A DNA stretch of 55,974 nt from Zygnema cylindricum (lineage: Eukaryota; Streptophyta; Zygnematophyceae; Zygnematales; Zygnemataceae). The position numbers were made by a program, and so were the translations under genes. The notes below the pieces were generated by a model. The model saw only the letters and a program-made list of their open reading frames with translations. It was not told the origin of the DNA and searched no databases. The stretch spans positions 123,059 to 179,032 of the forward strand of contig JBBHKE010003061.1 in the NCBI GenBank assembly GCA_037447655.1. Reading direction: 5' to 3'. Shown piece by piece: positions 10,562 to 20,704 of the stretch. Within the stretch, counting starts at the first letter, position 1. Every line of letters begins with the position of its first letter.

Positions 10562-12019
10562 ATGACAGTTATAAACGTCTACAAAATTTTCGATATTCCA
10601 CAAAACGAAATGTAGACGACTACGAAAATACGAAACTTCCTAAAAACGGCGACGGTTGTAGACGTCAAGGTTTTTGTGACGTTGTAGATGTTTCGGGTTT
10701 TGTGACATAGCGCAGTCATGCTACCATGTGATGTCATCAGTACGTAGATTTTCCGCCATGGCTTCCCTATTTCGTTTTCTTATATTTTATCATTCGATAT
10801 GCCATCAAACTTAGACCAAAAATATATAAAAAAAAAAACAAATATATCTTTCATTTGATACTATTATTGATGCATCTCGTGTACATAAGAGAGAAAGAGG
10901 AGTGGTCCAGTGAGAAAGAGAGGGAGAGACGAGGACAGCGTAAAATTTTGCAAAGGACCCATGAAGGAAAGTGTTGAAGGTCATGGGCATTCTCACTTGG
11001 CTGTGATCCACTCCCACTAGGAGTCACGCTTGCACCAGCGGGAACAAAGCCATTAGTAGACATGACAGCAGAAGCAAACCCAAAGAGAAATGCCTAGTAG
11101 ACTAGATCTATAGTGTAAGATATGTAACTCCAAATGAAAGAGGTCTTTCAACCATACAAACATGTACTACAAGCAAATCAAAGACAATAGAGCACAAAAG
11201 AGCACAAAACACCTTAAACTGCACTCAGTGCTCTCATTTCCTTAACTCTTGTGTATAATGAAAATTCTGTATAGAATTGATCAATCCTAATTGAACTAAA
11301 TACTCAAAAGATCTAGAAAATATCTAAAACGTATGTACAGAGTTCACCTGACAGCCTACTCACAAAAATCTAAGTGTTTGGACCAGAATTGTCCACTAAC
11401 AATATATATACCCTAAAAATCCGGGTGATTCTTATCACGTCTACATTAATTGGGGGCCCTACACACTAATTTACTTAAAGATAACTATTCGTGTAGATAG
11501 TACAAAAAATCTACGCTAAATTTGGTCAATATTGAACAGTTGGTATTCCAAAATTATTCTAAGTCCTAGACTTAAATTTCTAAGACTTACTGAAGCTTAC
11601 TTTTCAATAGAAAGGGGAGGTCCGAGACCCCTGCCATTTTTTTTCTGTACATGTTTGTTATTTTTTTATGTGCATGCGCGTGACGAGCAGTGAAAAAAAT
11701 AGCGTGTACTTTCTTTCGTGCAATTTTTTTCGAAAACGTTTGACGCGTGCAATCCAGGTTTTCTATTCGTCAATAGGGTAGTATTTTGATTTAAACCAGG
11801 TCGCGATTTGATTCCAGTGCAACTGTGAAGATAAGCTGGAAGTGGGTCGCGATGATAATAACGCCAAATTGTCGTACCTTCCAAGTTCTAAGATGACGCA
11901 AAATGTACTTGTGTTTTTGCCCATTTTTCTTACGGCGTAATATTTTCTCGTTGGAAGTCCCATTTTTCTGTGAAAAAAGACGGAAAAATACCCTTACTTG
12001 AACACATGGGGACACGCCC
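10523..12019 (+). mobile_element. 3' part of a PIF/Harbinger-like element, interrupted by a 624-bp insertion
   Basis: 10526-10987 and 11612-12019 together match 37699-38587 of the second locus. The right end is the inverse of GGGCGTGTCCCCATGT, followed by TAA. The left ~90 bp are missing, replaced by the inverted relative at 9815-10522. The interior has no transposase. Confidence 0.65.
10988..11611 (-). mobile_element. 624-bp insertion inside the Harbinger-like element, possible LTR/gag-start fragment
   Basis: Comparison with the uninterrupted copy at 38190 shows exactly where the extra DNA sits. It is bordered by aaagtg on the left and aaaggg on the right, a possible 6-bp target duplication. 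On the minus strand an ATG at 11063 begins a Ser/Gly-rich reading (MSTNGFVPAGASVTPSG) that leaves the insert at 10988. LTR followed by a gag start is possible, but neither end is diagnostic. Confidence 0.45.
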
Positions 12020-12190
12020 TAAAAACTAAAAAAGCCAATTTTTTCAACCATCTTCTAGTATTAGCAAAAAACAATTTTCTAACAACCATACTTCTTCTTT
12101 TGGAGGAATAAAAGGGTTTCCTTTGCCGTACTCTACCGTACAGTAGTACTATTTCATAAATATTTTATTTCTGTACGGCCCGCCTCTACG

Positions 12191-12345
<155 letters not shown>

Positions 12346-12477
12346 GTTTTTTTTTCAGTCCACCTCAGCTCTTCCAGAAATCTCCCCTTCGGCTTGAATT
12401 GTCGCTCTTTCCTCCTTTTCCTTCAGCAGTAAACACTCTCTCGCACTCTCACGCTTTCCCCCTTGTCTCCCTTTTTA

Positions 12478-12615
12478 TCTCCCTCCCCCTCCCCCTCCCT
12501 TTCGCTTTACCTTTCGCTCTCTCGCTCCCTCTCTTTCTCCCTCTCCCAAAGAAAAGACAAATTTTCAAGGGGAAGGGGAGAGGGAGGGGGAGGGGAGGGG
12601 GAGGAGGAGGCCAGA
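12478..12615. repeat. Polypyrimidine/polypurine inverted repeat
   Basis: The ccctcccc-rich strand at 12478-12545 is followed after about 40 bp by gggagggggagg at 12580-12612. It could form a hairpin or triplex. An identical block lies at about 25163-25300. The open frames across it differ in codon sense and are not coding. Confidence 0.6.
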
Positions 12616-12791
12616 CGGAGAGGCAGTGGAGGAGGGAGGAAGAGAGAGCGAAGCAAGGAGAGTAGTGGAGGGGAGTGTTGTGCAAAGTACGGGTGTGCAC
12701 ATTGCCATGGAGACGAATTAGATGAATAATAATTACTTAACAGACTTAATGTCTTTTTTTGCAGCTTTTGTTCGCTTCGTATCAGCTTTAG

Positions 12792-13014
12792 TACACCACG
12801 AATCGCTATTAGGGTTAATATTTTGTTCGCCACTTCAAAAATAAAATTCTCCGTACACACTAGTCGGATTGTGGATCTGACGCTTGCGATTGAATGGTAA
12901 CATTCTCAGCTTCCGATTGGCGGTCTCGAATTGAAAATACGACGAGTGTGTACAAAGAAAAGATGTTTTAAGTGGCGAAAAAAAGCATTGACGCTAATGG
13001 CGATTCAATGTGTA
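12792..13014. mobile_element. TACACCG-family foldback MITE (copy A)
   Basis: Begins tacaccacgaatcgctatta and ends cgattcaatgtgta. The interior is also an imperfect foldback: ttcgccacttc near the left end and agtggcgaaa near the right, cgtacacact against gagtgtgtac, and two related arms around attgaatggtaac. Confidence 0.85.
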
Positions 13015-13129
13015 GTTTACCCCCGCCTATTGTTTACCGTACAAATTTTAGTTAGAGTGAATTAATGACATATAGCGCCAATAGCTTGACAAATGTCGAG
13101 CAGCATACGCCGATTTACAGCTTACCTAA

Positions 13130-13250
13130 CCGATATTAGCAGTTATTTATTCAATTTCAAAACTACATTCTAATTTCTAATATTGTGTATCGGTAGAAAT
13201 TTTATCGCAATAACACCGATACCGATAGATATCAGTTATCAAACAGTCAG
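13130..13250. repeat. TATCGG-rich repeat fragment
   Basis: Contains gtgtatcggtagaaatttta then caccgataccgatagatatc. Same family as 17508-17690, 18455-18592 and 30225-30395. Copy B equivalent at about 25815-25935. Confidence 0.65.
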
Positions 13251-13260
13251 AGGTCTAGAT

Positions 13261-13960
13261 ACCGAAATTCTATGAGGTCCATTCCCCCACAAAAATCGCA
13301 GATCCAAAGAAGCTTATCTAGTTAGTGCCGACTCCAAGTTGAAAAAACCCAAATGACGCGTACCCAAAAAGTAAGAACCCTAATAGAGATTCACCTCTGT
13401 AAAATAAGACAATCTGTGTGCTCAGTTCCCCAACAGAGTGCAAAGTTAGAATATGAGTATTTAGACACATTCCCCCACTTTGACATTCCTTACAAATGCA
13501 ACCACCCTGGCAAGCAAAATCTCTGACCAACTACACCCGTGTGTAGCGTGGACTCCTTGAGTCCGCAGCAAAAAGAATCAATGAATTTGCTCTTCTGACC
13601 AGTTAGTTATGGCTGGCCAAAGATGGCCTATAAATACAAAAGCACTCTGGGAGAAAGGCGGCTACCTACTATTTTTCTAAGTCCTAAACCCCTGTCTAAA
13701 CCCTCTACTACTGAAGTAAGGCACCAATTACAATAGTGTACCGTACATAAAAGTACAGGTGTCGGAGTACTATATGTACGGTATTTGTTCGGCAGGTCCA
13801 TACTGGTGACATTTGTCATATCCAGACTTGTTATCTTGCGCTTCGGAGATTCTGTAAACGCGTAAGATGTTGCCACGTGTCATCCTGAGTGGCGCCGTGT
13901 GAAAAACACCAAAACGCCTTATCCGCGATATCGGCTCCTACCACGGCCGTTCGATGAAGA
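13261..13960 (-). repeat. LTR-like repeat, distal side of gag-only element A
   Basis: About 80 percent similar by eye to 16264-16966. Shared landmarks include agtgccgactc, ccctggcaagcaaaat, cagcaaaaagaatca, gatggcctataaatacaaaa and cacggccgttcgatgaaga. Read on the minus strand it ends agaatttc, the point where the proximal copy meets the gag start codon. Orientation matches the neighbouring gag, as expected of an LTR. Confidence 0.7.
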
Positions 13961-14041
13961 CCGACTAAATGAATAATCCTACATGTACATCTTTAAATAT
14001 CTATCAAACCTTATATACTCCAGCATTGGTCTTAGATTTAT

Positions 14042-14104
14042 AGGACAAAGCTAAAGGCTACAGATGATTTGATGGACGATAGGCACCCAGGATCAAATCC
14101 TGGG
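14042..14104 (+). repeat. tRNA-like (SINE-type) module beside the LTR-like repeat
   Basis: An A-box-like taaaggctacag and a good B box in ggatcaaatcc, closed by cccagg and cctggg. About 130 bp downstream is tgactacaacaagtgtgg, which also follows the module at 24143-24203. This looks like a tRNA-derived SINE head, not a tRNA gene, because no cloverleaf forms by eye. An identical copy lies at 26729-26791. Confidence 0.45.
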
Positions 14105-14415
14105 TTTTAAAACCACTTTTGGTAAATATACCAATATCTTCTCCTATCTCTCTAGAAGGCCTAGTTAGTCATGGCTCTAGCGCCCTATCCTGCCTTCAAT
14201 GACTACAACAAGTGTGGAGGCTTGGAGAAGGGAGTTAGAGGCGCACTGCCTCTGCTCTTTTCTATCATAATACAAACCTAGTAAATACTTAAATTTTAAC
14301 TCTCTCCTTGTTTTCTAGTCTATTTTTCTTTCAACTCACACTTGATAAAAGACACAAAAAAAACAACAAAAACAAACACCCTTTTTTTCTTTTTTCTTGT
14401 TCATTATATAAAACT

Positions 14416-16262
14416 TTAGGAAAATACCCTCCTATATTTGAAACATTGTATTAGATGAACCGAAATAATAATTGCATCACACATTTTATTTTGCATGCCA
14501 TTTTTCATAAATTCGGGCATTTGAAGCAAGGATTTTATCCACCTCAGTCCTTTTTCATCCGAGCAAAATCCAGATTCCCACTTGCATTTCAAACATCCAG
14601 CCCCATCCCCAACCTGCAACACATACTAAGATGCTAATCTATTTAAAGAAACACCTTCATAAATGGCATCACTCCCATTAGTGATGTCAAATCCATTACC
14701 ACCCAAATGTATCTTTAAATCACGAGTCCCCACTAAGTTCCTCATAAAATCTAAATCTTTCGTACTCATATATTTGTACATGATAATTACCCCATTTTCT
14801 GAACTTCCCTCACTCTCTCCCATGGAATTCTTTCCACTATCATTTTCTATTTTGATTCCCAAAAAACATTTCTCCTCCCCTAAACCTTTCATTAAATATT
14901 CCTCTTCTTCCGTATCCTTTGAAGCTCTTTCTAGATTTACTTCTCCCCTTTCCTCGGAATCCATTGAAGTCTCTTTTATCGACCTGTTTTCTGTCTCCGA
15001 GATATCTATTAGGATATCCTCAATATTCTGATTTTTCCATTCTTCCAATTTTAATTCTAAATCTCACTTTCTCATTTCTAAGTCATTTACTCTATACTCC
15101 TTGACATCCTCATCGTGTTTAACTCCCTCAAGTACCTTTTTTCTTTTTACCTCCCTTATACCTCCAAAAGCACACTGTTGCTTTCGTGGAATTTTTGTGT
15201 GCTCTTCTCTCTCCCCATACTACCGATGTGGAGAAAATATGGAATATCTTCATCCTATTTCTCCTCTTCCTCTTCTTCCTCCTCATTCACATTCCAACTA
15301 CTAATATCTTCCAAACAAGGACATTCTGCCATATAGTGACCGGTTCCCTACAAAAGAAGCAAACCCCTCTTTCCAAAGCTCCTGTTTCTTTTCCTCTTCC
15401 TCTCTTTCCACATAAATTCTGATAGAACTTATCTTTATCTTTATTCATCTCATCACGATTCCGTCGGTCACCACCAGCTGTTACTGCATTCAACCTGTCA
15501 CTTCCCCTACAAAGCTCCAAAGTTCTTTCCCTCACAAGAATCATCCCCATGGTAATGCTCCAAGTCCATGAGGAGTAATCCATTTCCTGCATATGGTTAA
15601 TGATGTTTACGTACTCATCTGGGAGTTTTAGGATAAGTGTGTTAATCTTTCTTTCATTCGATTCTACATATGCTGCACTAGCAAGCTCAACATAAAACTC
15701 AACAATATCATTGGAAAACTCTATCATGCTACCACCTTTATAAACATAGGCCTCTATTTCATGTTTTACTAACTGCTGCCTTTCTCTAATCTCACTCTTA
15801 TATATATCTGAACTAGTATTTCCCATATTTGTGAAGACTTGGTTAGGTTTATAAGAGTGATAGCTATGGACTTAGACACATTTCCAAGTATGAAATGTGT
15901 TGCTATAGTGTTTTGGTACTCCCAAATTTTACTATTATTTTCTTCAGTTTTAGTTTTAACCTTTATAAGTGGAACCGTATCCGAGAGCTTAGCTCCCCTC
16001 ACCAAAGGTGTTCTTTTTCCCTTCTACCCATCCATAGCAATAAATTTCCCTTCACCTTCCGTTTATCTAAATTTCGGTTGGTATTCTGGGAAGCTCCAGA
16101 TGAATCTCCGTAGTGAGTTCCACCAAAGCTCGGTGGCGAACACCTCACTTGTCGTGAAACAATTCCCCATAAGTGCTTTTCGAAAATTAATCCCTCCATC
16201 GTCAACTCCCAATAAGTGAAGTTTGTTCCATCAAACATAGGCACCCTAGATGGTGGGCCCAT
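14416..16262 (-). pseudogene. Decayed copia-type gag with an unknown downstream ORF (element A)
   Basis: The start codon at 16262 opens MGPPSRVPMFDGTNFTYW, the N-terminal pattern of UBN2/copia-type Gag. Later frames carry KIWEYQNTIATHFILGNVSK, a middle-domain IKSEIRERQQLVKHEIEAY segment and a broken zinc knuckle (CFFCREP) near 15350. The frame breaks near 16000, 15800 and 15300, so it is not functional. Past the knuckle lies an acidic ORF (14626-15048) continuing as 14416-14622, with DLKIHLGGNGFDITNGSDAI and KCKWESGFCSDEKG. This part resembles no protease, integrase or reverse transcriptase I know, but copy B keeps it. No pol lies between the LTR-like ends, so the element is of the gag-only non-autonomous type known as TR-GAG in plants. 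Confidence 0.75.
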
Positions 16263-16263
16263 A

Positions 16264-16966
16264 ACCTAAAATTCTATGGGCTCCATTTCCCCACTGAAAT
16301 CGCAGGCCTAAAGAAGCTTATCTAGATAGTGCCGACTCTAAGTTGATAAAAACCCAAATGACTGACACCTTGACAGTCAAAACTCATATACATCTTCACC
16401 CCTATGAAAGAAGACTTTCTGTGTGCTTAGTTTCACCACATAATGCAAAGCTTAAACATGTGTTTTGGACAACATTCCCCACTTTGAATTTCCCTTACAA
16501 ATTCAGCCACCCTGACAAGCAAAATACCTAACCGAATACACCGTAGTGTAGCTTGGACTCCCCTGAGTCCGCAGCAAAAAGAATCACTGAATTTGCTCCT
16601 CTGAGCAGTTAGTTATGTCTGGCCAAAGATGGCCTATAAATACAAAAGCACTCTGAGAGAAAAGCGACTACCTACTATATTTCTAAGTCCTAAACCCCTG
16701 TCTAGACCCTCTACTATTGAAGTACGACACCAATCACAATAATGTACCGTATATAAAATTACAGATCTCGCAGTACTATATGTACGGCATTTGTACGGCA
16801 TGTCCATATCGGTGACATTTGTCACATCGTGACTGGTTATCTTGTGCTCCGGAGATAATGTAAACCTGTATAATGTTGCCACATGTTATCCGGAGCGACG
16901 GCATGCAAAAAACACCAGAACGCCCTTTCCGCGGTATCATCTTCTGCCACGGCCGTTCGATGAAGA
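16264..16966 (-). repeat. LTR-like repeat, proximal (5') side of gag element A
   Basis: On the minus strand it ends agaattttag, then gttATGGGC begins gag, so only a few bases separate repeat and start codon and no primer-binding site is obvious. Past 16966 the similarity to the other LTR-like copies stops and the palindrome begins. Confidence 0.7.
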
Positions 16967-16984
16967 TTTTAACAGATATATCTG

Positions 16985-18310
16985 TACTATCTGTACTTCA
17001 TGTCCGGAGTACATCCTGTCCGGTAAATTGAACCTAAAAATTTACGAGGAAATGTACGTTTTTTTACGGGAAATCTATGGACTTTGACGAAAAAAATACA
17101 TTGCACGTTGTAGTTTTTTTGGCCAGTTAACTAAAGAAAAGTTTTACCGAGAACGAACGGCATTGTATCGACAAATTGATGATCACGGAACGGGAAAAAG
17201 ACGGCGGACACAAAGTACAACGGACGCAAAAGAACATTATGCACGCCGCCGGAATCGAACGTAGGACTTTCAATGAGAAAATACGAACAGACGGCCAGCG
17301 TGAGCGCTGGCTTCCCGGAATGGCTCTTTTGGCGGCTTATGCCAAAAAATTCAACGGATTGACACGTGGCTAGTTTCTCGTGGATCCCAAGGAAAAAAGG
17401 GACAAAGCCATGGCATAGGATGTGAAAGGTACATCGTGTTAACTGGAGCCGTAACTAAAGTCGTACATATCTTATGTCGGCTACTTTACTTTCGGCTTGT
17501 AAAAATTAGTGTTCTGTATCGGTAAGGATTTTTCCGATAACCGATTGGGCCATTTTTCGGAGACCCGTAATCGATATATTGGTACGATATATCGCTATCA
17601 GTCTTATTGCCGATAAGTAGCCGATAATATCGGCTACTTATCGGCGATAATGCCGATAACGATAACTATCGGCAATAACTGTACGAGCCGTACAGATAAC
17701 TGTACGGCATGAACACTCAATTGTACGTCTTATTCCCCCGACGCGCCCTACTCACAACCCCTGAGGTACCTACCAATCAGATCATTTGTGGAAGCCGAAA
17801 GTACAGTAGCCGGCATAATATGTGTACGGCTTTAGTACGGCTCCAGTTAAAAAGATGTACCTTTCACATCCGACGCCGTGGCTTTGTCCCTTTATTTTTT
17901 GGGATTCACTGGAAACCTGCCACATGTCAATCCGTCGGCTTTTTTGGCAAAAGCCGCCAAAGAAGCCATTCCGAGATGCCGGCGCTCACGCTGACCTTCC
18001 GCTCGTATTTTCTCATTGAATGTCGTCCGTTCGATTCCGGCGGCGCGCGTAATGTTATTTAGCATCCGTTGTACTTTGTGTCCGCCGTCTTTTTACCGTT
18101 CCATGATAATCAGTTTATCGTTACAATTCTGTACGTTCCCGAAAAATTTATGTTCAGTTAACCGCCCAAAAAGTGCTACAAAGTGCAACGTATTTTTTCG
18201 TCAAATTCCGTACATTTCCCGTAAAAAACCGTACATTTCTCATAAATTTACCGTTCAGTTTACTGGACAGAAAGCACTCCGGACAGAAAGTACAGAAAGT
18301 ACAAATATAT
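16985..18310. repeat. Large palindrome (about 520-570-bp arms, about 230-bp spacer)
   Basis: 16985-17506 and 17735-18310 are inverted copies. Shared landmarks read inward include tacttt or tacttc-type ends, tccggtaaattgaac against tccagtaaactgaac, gacggcggacacaaagtaca, cgccgccggaatcgaacg, ggtcagcgtgagcgc and ggagccgta. Similarity is roughly 80 percent by eye. The spacer 17508-17690 is TATCGG-rich. Frames in the arms are short and not shared between arms, so coding is unlikely. Copy B keeps only the left arm. Confidence 0.85.
17508..17690. repeat. TATCGG-rich repeat in the palindrome centre
   Basis: Dense tatcgg and ccgata motifs in both orientations, including an internal palindrome around agccgataatatcggct. 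Near-identical text order (gtatcggtaaggattt, then gataaccgat, then ttggtacgatatatcg) recurs at 18455-18592. Confidence 0.8.
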
Positions 18311-18454
18311 CGTGACCGCTGACCGTTCGATAACCGATAACTATCGGTATCGGTGTTATCGCAATATTTTTTTTACCGATACACAACACTTCTATTTGTA
18401 GGTCGCGTCACCTACAGTGACGCCTCTTTTATTAAGCTATAAATGGTAATGTTG

Positions 18455-18592
18455 GGTATCAGTAAGGATTTGCCGATAACCGATATGGACCTTTTTTCGG
18501 GTACCCGATAATGGATATATTGGTACGATATATCGTTATCGGTGTTATCGCCGATAATAACCGATAAATATGAGTTATTTATCGGCGTTAAC
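18455..18592. repeat. TATCGG-rich repeat
   Basis: Same family as 17508-17690. Its second half recurs in nearly identical form at 30240-30300 (ccgataaatatgagttattt). A shorter piece lies at 18310-18375. Confidence 0.75.
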
Positions 18593-18599
18593 ATCATAA

Positions 18600-19488
18600 A
18601 GTGTTGAAAAGAGGTAATTAAAGTTCACTTCTCTATTTTAGTTTTGCTTTAAAGAAAGAGAGTGAGGATCAAAGGCGCGCCATGGCTGCCGCCATATTTA
18701 TAAAGTGGCAGATTTTGAAGTAGAGGGTATTTTACTAAAATGATACCTAAGTCTAGATTTGAACCTACGACCTCTAAATTCTCTATAGCCTAACACCTTA
18801 ACCATTAAGGCGCTACGAAACGATACACTTGACGGGTTTCATAAATATATAAACATTACCGCAACAGCTAATTAATAGCAGACTAACCAAAAGGAACAAT
18901 TCATGCATGTACGCGAATCTGAACCGTGTAAAATATGTTTTGATCAAACAGCCGGCATTATAACCGCCACACGAAGTGAGCTTTTGGCGGCATACCAAGA
19001 TAGCGTCACGCGGTGCCACGTGGCGCCACATTATTGATACCAGAGAAGATGGGAGGAGGAACCATGGCTTCCGATTTGACAGGTGTCACCTTGTAGACCT
19101 TGTCGTACAATGGTCGTACAATAAGTACATCACCCATTGTACCTTCTTATACTATATAGTGTCCTATTGGACTAGGGTTTAGTAGTAGGTAGTCGTGAGT
19201 AGGCAGACCAAGATTTAGTAATATTTAGGTACCTCTCTCTAAGAGAGCTTGTAACTATAAAGGTCATCTTTGACCAGCCATAACTTACTGCTCAGGGGAG
19301 CAAATTCAGTGATTCTTTTTGCGTTTGACTCAAGGGAGTCTTGTCCTCACAGGGGTGAGGGTGGTCAAAATATTTGTGTGCCTGGGTGGCACTTATTCAG
19401 TGGGAAAGTGGAAGGGGCAAATATTATCCTAGAGGCTTTACATAGGCTGCTCATTCTGTGGGTCAATGGAGACCACAGAATTTCAGGT
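18600..19488 (+). repeat. LTR-like repeat D, 5' of the chimeric retroelement
   Basis: An 886-bp repeat whose inverse lies at 30545-32240 once an 809-bp transposon is removed (also 886 bp). It carries TATAAAGG-like actataaagg at 19255, aaattcagtgattctttttg and, at its end, agaatttcag followed by gttATGGG. It belongs to the same superfamily as the 13261 and 16264 repeats but is clearly diverged. Confidence 0.7.
18756..18816 (-). repeat. tRNA-like module in LTR-like repeat D
   Basis: On the minus strand: gcgccttaatggttaaggtg with an A-box-like ttaatggttaagg, and the B box ggttcaaatc. It is followed at about 60-90 bp by atggcggcagccatggc, also found after the tRNA-like module at 24143. Confidence 0.5.
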
Positions 19489-19489
19489 T

Positions 19490-20704
19490 ATGGGCCCACC
19501 CTCTAGGGTGCCCATATTTGATGGATCAGACTTTTTTTATTGGGAAATGATGATGGAGGGAGAACTATTTGAGAAGAATCTATGGGGCATAGTGTCTGGA
19601 CAAATTTGATGCCCACCTCCACTTGGGTTTGGAGGGAAAAGTTTTTTTGGCACCTCCGCCTCTACAGTTGGTAGAACAACTGCCACCATCACCAAGGATG
19701 AATATGAGGAAGGAGAGGAGATTGTCATGGAAGGAGAAAAGGGAGGAGTTGCAACTCCAGTGACACCATTGCCGAAGGCGATACCGGCAGCAGCACCACC
19801 AAAAACGGCGACAAGGGTTCAGACTGAAAGATCAGAATATGAAAAGTGGAACTACAAAAACAAGGTTGATAAGCTCTTAATTCTTAAAAGTGTAGCAAAG
19901 GGCATTGCCATTCCCCTTATGCATGTGAAATCTTCATCTCAGATTTGGATATCACTAGTTAACAAATAAAAGTATGGATCATTGCAGCAACAACAGTTGG
20001 CCGAAAATAAGATTGCAGCTTATACTTATAAAGGTGGAAGTATGAATAATTATTGTAATGATTTAGGAACATTATTTGGAGAGTTAGAGAGTGCAGGTAA
20101 CTCATGGTCCGAGAGACAAAGAGTGAACACATTGATGATGAAACTACATGAAGAGTATGCGAATATCATTAACCGATTGCTAGACATGGGAGATAGCAAT
20201 TGGAATTGGGATGACACAATGGGAATGATTTTAGTGAAAGAAAGCACCATAGAGCTTAGGAGAGGGAGTCCAAGTGTTCAAGCATTGTCTGCAAGAGCTG
20301 ATTGGCGGAAGCGTGATGAGGAGAGAGGGAAAGATCCCTATCGAAACTTTGGTGGAAGAGGACAAGGAGGTGGCAGATTTGATAGACAAGGGAGAAAAAC
20401 TTCTCGAGGAGGATTATGTCACTTCTGCAAAAAACCGGGACACTTTATGGCAGATTGTGTCAAACTTGCAGATCTTCGACTGAAAGATGGTCAAGGAACC
20501 TCAAGGGATGGAGGAAAGAAAAAGGCTTTCCTGACTCAAGTTCATGATGAGGAAGTGGAAGGAAAAACTGAACTAGAAGAGGAGCTTGAGGAGCTTCTCC
20601 TTAATCCGAAAAACACTGAAAAGCATGTCGACATTCCACGGAGACAAAAGTGTGCTTTCGGCCTTACAGTTGAAAAGGGCACTCAAGAAAGGGGAGACAA
20701 TTGA
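19490..20704 (+). pseudogene. Copia-type gag of the chimeric retroelement
   Basis: The frame begins with ATG at 19490 (MGPPSRVPIFDGSDFFYW) and is interrupted by TGA at 19607 and TAA at 19967. It then runs open from 19982 to 20704. It contains the UBN2-type Gag pattern (YEKWNYKNKVDKLLILKSVA, QQQLAENKIAAYTYKGGSM, NRLLDMGDSNWNWDDTMGMI) and an intact CCHC knuckle, CHFCKKPGHFMADC, at 20419-20458. An acidic tail follows. Homology to the gag-only elements at 16262 and 28866 extends to about 20655 ([11 protein letters not shown]). The product would bind RNA and form particles. With two stops this copy is not functional. Confidence 0.85.

Noticed and set aside
9815-12019. A single 2.2-kb Mutator-like element with long TIRs and a 9-bp target duplication
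   Set aside because: The flanks share (g/a)aaaactaa by chance offset, but TAA or TAT triplets and GGG-starting termini recur at four family insertions. The 36656 locus shows these are separate nested Harbinger-like units.
12399-12860. Open frames duplicated at 25030-25545 ([11 protein letters not shown] and SLSLYLSLSRS types)
   Set aside because: They are conserved only because the whole segment was duplicated. They are polypurine/polypyrimidine low complexity open in several frames.
14042-14104. A functional tRNA gene
   Set aside because: There is a B box and an A-box-like motif, but no acceptor stem or consistent anticodon arm. It is scored as a tRNA-derived module only.
17176-17373. 65-codon frame in the palindrome arm (HAAGIERRTFNEKIRTDGQ)
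   Set aside because: The inverse arm copy does not keep it as an equivalent frame, and there is no recognisable domain.
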